7,634 nucleotides of DNA from Clostridia bacterium (GTDB lineage Bacteria > Bacillota_A > Clostridia > Christensenellales > Aristaeellaceae). The position numbers and the translations under genes were made by a program. Positions within the stretch are counted from its first letter, which is position 1. The number at the start of each line of letters is the position of its first letter. The stretch lies in assembly GCA_017412025.1 (NCBI GenBank), contig JAFQOY010000195.1, positions 1-7,634 on the forward strand, read 5' to 3'. This document shows, in pieces, positions 5,149 through 7,634 of the stretch. A model generated the notes under the pieces. That model was given only the letters and a program-made list of their open reading frames with translations. It was not told the DNA's origin and did no database searches.

Positions 5149-7488
5149 ATGAACAACAGCCTCACGTCCCGCCGCATCACGGCGCGCCATGCGTTTTTCC
5201 TCGGCGCGCTGCTGGCGCTTCTCGCCCTCGCTCCGGCGATCCTGCCCTATGGCGGGCGCTTCGTCACCCGGGGCGACTATATCGAGCAGCAGCTCCCCTT
5301 CATCCTGGAAACCCGCCGCATTCTGCGCGGCGGGCTTGACGCCTATTCGTTCAATACCTTTCTGGGTGCGCCGGGCATAGGCAGCTACAGCTTCTACACG
5401 CTGGGCAGCCCGTTTGTCTGGCCGCTGGCGCTTCTGCCGCAGGCGCTCATTCCCTTCGGGATCAGCGTCATGGCCGTGCTCAAGCACGCCGCCGCTGCGT
5501 TGACCTCCTTTCTGTATTTCCGGCGGATGACGCGCAGCGGCCGCCTTTCGCTTCTGGGCAGCGTGCTGTATGCGTTTTCCTCCTTCACGGTCGTCAACAC
5601 GCAGTTTTATCACTTCACAGAGGTGATCGCGTTCTTCCCGCTGATCCTGCTTGGGCTTGAAATCGCCATGAGCGAGAAGCCAAAGCCGGGATTGCTCGCC
5701 CTTTTCTGCGGCGTCAACGCGCTGGTCAACTACTACTTCATGCTCTCAAGCGCTTTGCTTGCCGCGCTGTACTTTGTCTTCCGCTTCTTCTCGGCAGACT
5801 GGAAGGCGGCGCGCAGCGTCCGCCGCGTGTTCTTTGCCGTGTTTGAGTGCGGCGTCGGCTGCGCGCTTTCCGGCGTGCTGCTGCTGCCGTCTCTGATGCA
5901 CATGCTGACCATCACGCGCACAGGCGCTGCGGACGCGTCGCTGCTGACAGCGCTGTATCAGCCTGCCGTGCTGCTTGAGCGCCTGCGCGCGCTGCTCATG
6001 CCCATCGAGAGCAACGTGGTGCACGCGTTTTACGGCGACGCGCCGTCATGGAGCTCCACCGCGGCCTATCTGCCCGTATTCGGCCTGACCGGCATGCTCG
6101 TGTTTGCCTTTGCGCAGAAGGCGCAGCGCTGGCTCAAAGCGCTGCTGGCTCTTCTGCTCGCCGCCTCCGCCGTGCCCGTGCTCTGCGGCGCATTTGCGCT
6201 CTTTACCAATATCGCCTATACCCGCTGGTGGTACGGTCTTTCGCTGCTTCTGACGCTTGCCACGCTCTATGCCATAGACAGCGTCAGAACCCGCCGCGCC
6301 TGGCTTCTTTCCTTCGCCGTGTGCACGGCGGCCGTCTGCGCTCTCGTCGTGCCGATGCTGCTGCCCAATGGCGCGCTTTATGCGCTGCCGCAGCGCATCG
6401 CGCAGCTGATCGCCAACCGCAAAACCGGCGCCTATGCGCCCGGCGTCTTCCGCATGTTCGCCATTGCTCTCTCTCTGCTGGGCGGCGGCGCGATGCTGCT
6501 GCTCATCGCAAAGCGCATGCGCTTTGCCGCCGCGCTTGCCCTCGTCTGCCTTGCAGCCTGCGCGCAGTACGGTGGATACATCGCCGCCGGCGACCGGTAC
6601 GTTCTCTCCGGCGGCACGGAGGCAGCAAACGGCATATATGAGCTCCATCAGATTGCTGAGCCGACGCTCGCCGCCCTTGACATGCCCGAAAGCGACGCTT
6701 ATAAACGCATCGACTACGGCTCCATGCTGCGCAATTACGGCCTGCTGCGCGGATGCTCGTCGCTGACGTGCTTCTCCTCCCTGCGCACCTCGACCGTCGG
6801 CCGGTTCGTCTCCATGGCCGGCTTTGGCTATGATGAATCGACCACCGTCAAGCCGCCGGATGCCTCCGGCGCCGTCCGCGCGCTGCTGAGCGTCACGGAA
6901 TATCACCAGACAAACGGCGAGCCCGTGCCGGAGGGATTCGTCTACAGCCGCGAGGAAAACGGCTTTTCTGTCTATGCAAATCCCAACGCCGTGCCGATGG
7001 GCTTCCTGCAGACGACCGTCACCGGCACGCACCATCAGCGGATGGACAGCGAAACCGTCGGCTCCGTGCTGCTCGCCGCCGCCGCGCTTGACGACGCATA
7101 CCTCGAGCGTTTTGCTCCGCGCATGCAGAAGCTTGACGTATACAACATCCCCGACTGGCAGGAAAGCGCCGCGAGGCTTCAGCAAAACGCATGCAGCAGC
7201 TTTGAGACGACGGCAAACGGCTTCACCGCGCGTATCGACGCGAAGGAGGCTGGCCTTGTCGTCTTCACCATCCCGCACGACAAGGGGTTCTCAGCGCTGG
7301 TGGATGGGCAGAATGCGGAAATCATCCCCTGCAGCGTCTCGTTCATGGGCGTCTGGGTGGAGCCTGGCGAACATGAGATCGTCTTCACCTATCATACGCG
7401 GATGCTGCGTCTGGGCGCCGCCATGAGCGCCGCCGCGGCTGCGGCGCTCGCAGGTTACCTCTTTCTGGCAAAGAAAAAGCGCCTTTGA
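5149..7488 (+). CDS. YfhO-family polytopic membrane protein (GT-C-like, probable envelope glycosylation)
   Basis: A 779-residue integral membrane protein. I count about 13 hydrophobic segments, including residues 14-33, 104-124, 157-173, 226-250, 305-322, 329-352, 384-404, 434-454, 458-478 and a final helix at about 754-774. After the first segment comes RGDYIEQQLPF (41-51); an acidic residue in this first extracytoplasmic loop (here Asp43) is typical of GT-C-fold glycosyltransferases. Residues about 480-750 form a large, probably extracytoplasmic domain that ends in the family signature: a hydrophobic strand, PHDKGFSALVDG (709-720), then VEPGEHEIVFTYH, then the last membrane helix and a KKKRL tail. 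In Bacillus subtilis YfhO acts in lipoteichoic acid glycosylation; whether this homologue decorates the same kind of polymer is inferred. It has its own promoter, and no polyprenyl-phosphate glycosyltransferase partner lies in the window. Family call firm, substrate unknown. Confidence 0.85.
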   Translation: MNNSLTSRRITARHAFFLGALLALLALAPAILPYGGRFVTRGDYIEQQLPFILETRRILRGGLDAYSFNTFLGAPGIGSYSFYTLGSPFVWPLALLPQALIPFGISVMAVLKHAAAALTSFLYFRRMTRSGRLSLLGSVLYAFSSFTVVNTQFYHFTEVIAFFPLILLGLEIAMSEKPKPGLLALFCGVNALVNYYFMLSSALLAALYFVFRFFSADWKAARSVRRVFFAVFECGVGCALSGVLLLPSLMHMLTITRTGAADASLLTALYQPAVLLERLRALLMPIESNVVHAFYGDAPSWSSTAAYLPVFGLTGMLVFAFAQKAQRWLKALLALLLAASAVPVLCGAFALFTNIAYTRWWYGLSLLLTLATLYAIDSVRTRRAWLLSFAVCTAAVCALVVPMLLPNGALYALPQRIAQLIANRKTGAYAPGVFRMFAIALSLLGGGAMLLLIAKRMRFAAALALVCLAACAQYGGYIAAGDRYVLSGGTEAANGIYELHQIAEPTLAALDMPESDAYKRIDYGSMLRNYGLLRGCSSLTCFSSLRTSTVGRFVSMAGFGYDESTTVKPPDASGAVRALLSVTEYHQTNGEPVPEGFVYSREENGFSVYANPNAVPMGFLQTTVTGTHHQRMDSETVGSVLLAAAALDDAYLERFAPRMQKLDVYNIPDWQESAARLQQNACSSFETTANGFTARIDAKEAGLVVFTIPHDKGFSALVDGQNAEIIPCSVSFMGVWVEPGEHEIVFTYHTRMLRLGAAMSAAAAAALAGYLFLAKKKRL

Positions 7489-7497
7489 CGGGCGCTT
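7474..7497 (-). terminator. Possible - strand terminator overlapping the YfhO stop codon (hairpin 1)
   Basis: The 7-bp perfect stem 7477-7483 (AAGCGCC) with 7491-7497 (GGCGCTT) has the YfhO stop codon TGA in its 7-nt loop. On the - strand the stem is followed by a T-rich tail (TTT, C, TTT), which is terminator-like and would stop transcripts entering from the right. On the + strand there is no T-run. The A-rich tract also encodes the Lys-Lys-Lys tail of the protein, so the match may be partly coincidental. Confidence 0.5.
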
Positions 7498-7529
7498 CAG
7501 ACCGTCAACAAAGTATTGTTGACGGTCTG
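7498..7529. other. Hairpin 2: 14-bp perfect inverted repeat
   Basis: Arms 7498-7511 (CAGACCGTCAACAA) and 7516-7529 (TTGTTGACGGTCTG) pair without mismatch around a 4-nt loop, AGTA. It begins on the base after hairpin 1 ends. No T-run follows on either strand, so it is not a typical terminator by itself. Confidence 0.85.
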
Positions 7530-7530
7530 T

Positions 7531-7562
7531 CGCTGCAAGTCTGCTAACGCATACTTGCAGCG
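7531..7562. other. Hairpin 3: 10-bp perfect inverted repeat
   Basis: Arms 7531-7540 (CGCTGCAAGT) and 7553-7562 (ACTTGCAGCG) pair without mismatch around a 12-nt loop. One base separates it from hairpin 2. It is followed by GATAAAAC on the + strand, with no T-run. Confidence 0.8.
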
Positions 7563-7570
7563 GATAAAAC

Positions 7571-7610
7571 ATCATTTTCTTGTACGCTGCGCGTACGGCC
7601 AGAAAATGAT
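7571..7610. other. Hairpin 4: two-part stem with internal loop
   Basis: The outer arms 7571-7580 (ATCATTTTCT) and 7601-7610 (AGAAAATGAT) pair over 10 bp. Inside, 7582-7587 (GTACGC) and 7591-7596 (GCGTAC) pair over 6 bp around the loop TGC, leaving a lopsided internal bulge. On the - strand it is followed by GTTTTATCC, a weak T-run. Confidence 0.8.
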
Positions 7611-7616
7611 ATAGGA

Positions 7617-7633
7617 AGCGGCTTGCAGCCGCT
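7617..7633. other. Hairpin 5: 7-bp inverted repeat at the window edge
   Basis: Arms 7617-7623 (AGCGGCT) and 7627-7633 (AGCCGCT) pair around TGC. The sequence ends one base later, so it cannot be told whether a T-run follows and makes this a terminator for the YfhO gene. Confidence 0.6.
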
Positions 7634-7634
7634 C

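Noticed and set aside
6046..7278. A 410-codon open frame on the - strand inside the YfhO gene
   Set aside because: Low-complexity Arg/Gly/Ala/His composition, no start signal, and the opposite strand encodes a convincing membrane protein.
7498..7634. CRISPR array or insertion-sequence end as an explanation for the hairpins
   Set aside because: The arms differ from one hairpin to the next, with no regular repeat-spacer pattern, no target-site duplication and no transposase or cas gene in view.

Overview
The window looks like a piece of a GC-rich, anaerobic, Gram-positive (Firmicutes/Clostridia-like) chromosome. The grounds are an oxygen-sensitive class III ribonucleotide reductase tail, strong AGGAGG-type ribosome binding sites, sigma-A-like promoters, intrinsic terminators, a Tat-exported FAD/FMN reductase of the kind common in gut anaerobes, and a YfhO-family cell-envelope protein. 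No species can be named from this sequence alone. No tRNA, rRNA, CRISPR array, insertion sequence or phage gene was seen.

Layout: (1) 1-216, the last 71 codons of an anaerobic ribonucleoside-triphosphate reductase on the + strand, followed by a clear terminator. (2) 420-2435 on the - strand, a 671-residue secreted flavoprotein: Tat signal peptide, FAD-binding reductase domain and a C-terminal FMN-binding domain with a probable covalent flavinylation site. It has its own terminator at 366-393. (3) 2436-2606, a divergent control region. The flavoprotein promoter has a 19-bp spacer containing an almost perfect dyad, the hallmark of MerR-type activation. (4) 2607-3476 on the + strand, the MerR-family regulator itself. 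(5) 3479-4984 on the - strand, convergent with the regulator and only 2 bp away, a DUF2130 protein with a long coiled coil built partly from a 108-bp tandem repeat. (6) 5149-7488 on the + strand, a 779-residue polytopic YfhO-family membrane protein with a good promoter. (7) 7477-7634, a dense run of five back-to-back hairpins that starts on the stop codon of the YfhO gene and runs to the window edge.

How the parts work together: the flavoprotein and the MerR regulator form a self-contained two-gene module. The regulator most likely senses a small molecule and switches on an exported reductase that uses a substrate outside the membrane as electron acceptor. Its active site lacks the residues that bind fumarate in classical flavocytochrome c fumarate reductases, so the substrate is probably something else. 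The DUF2130 and YfhO genes appear to be independent neighbours. The two points that most deserve follow-up are the substrate of the MerR-controlled reductase and the nature of the hairpin array at the right edge.
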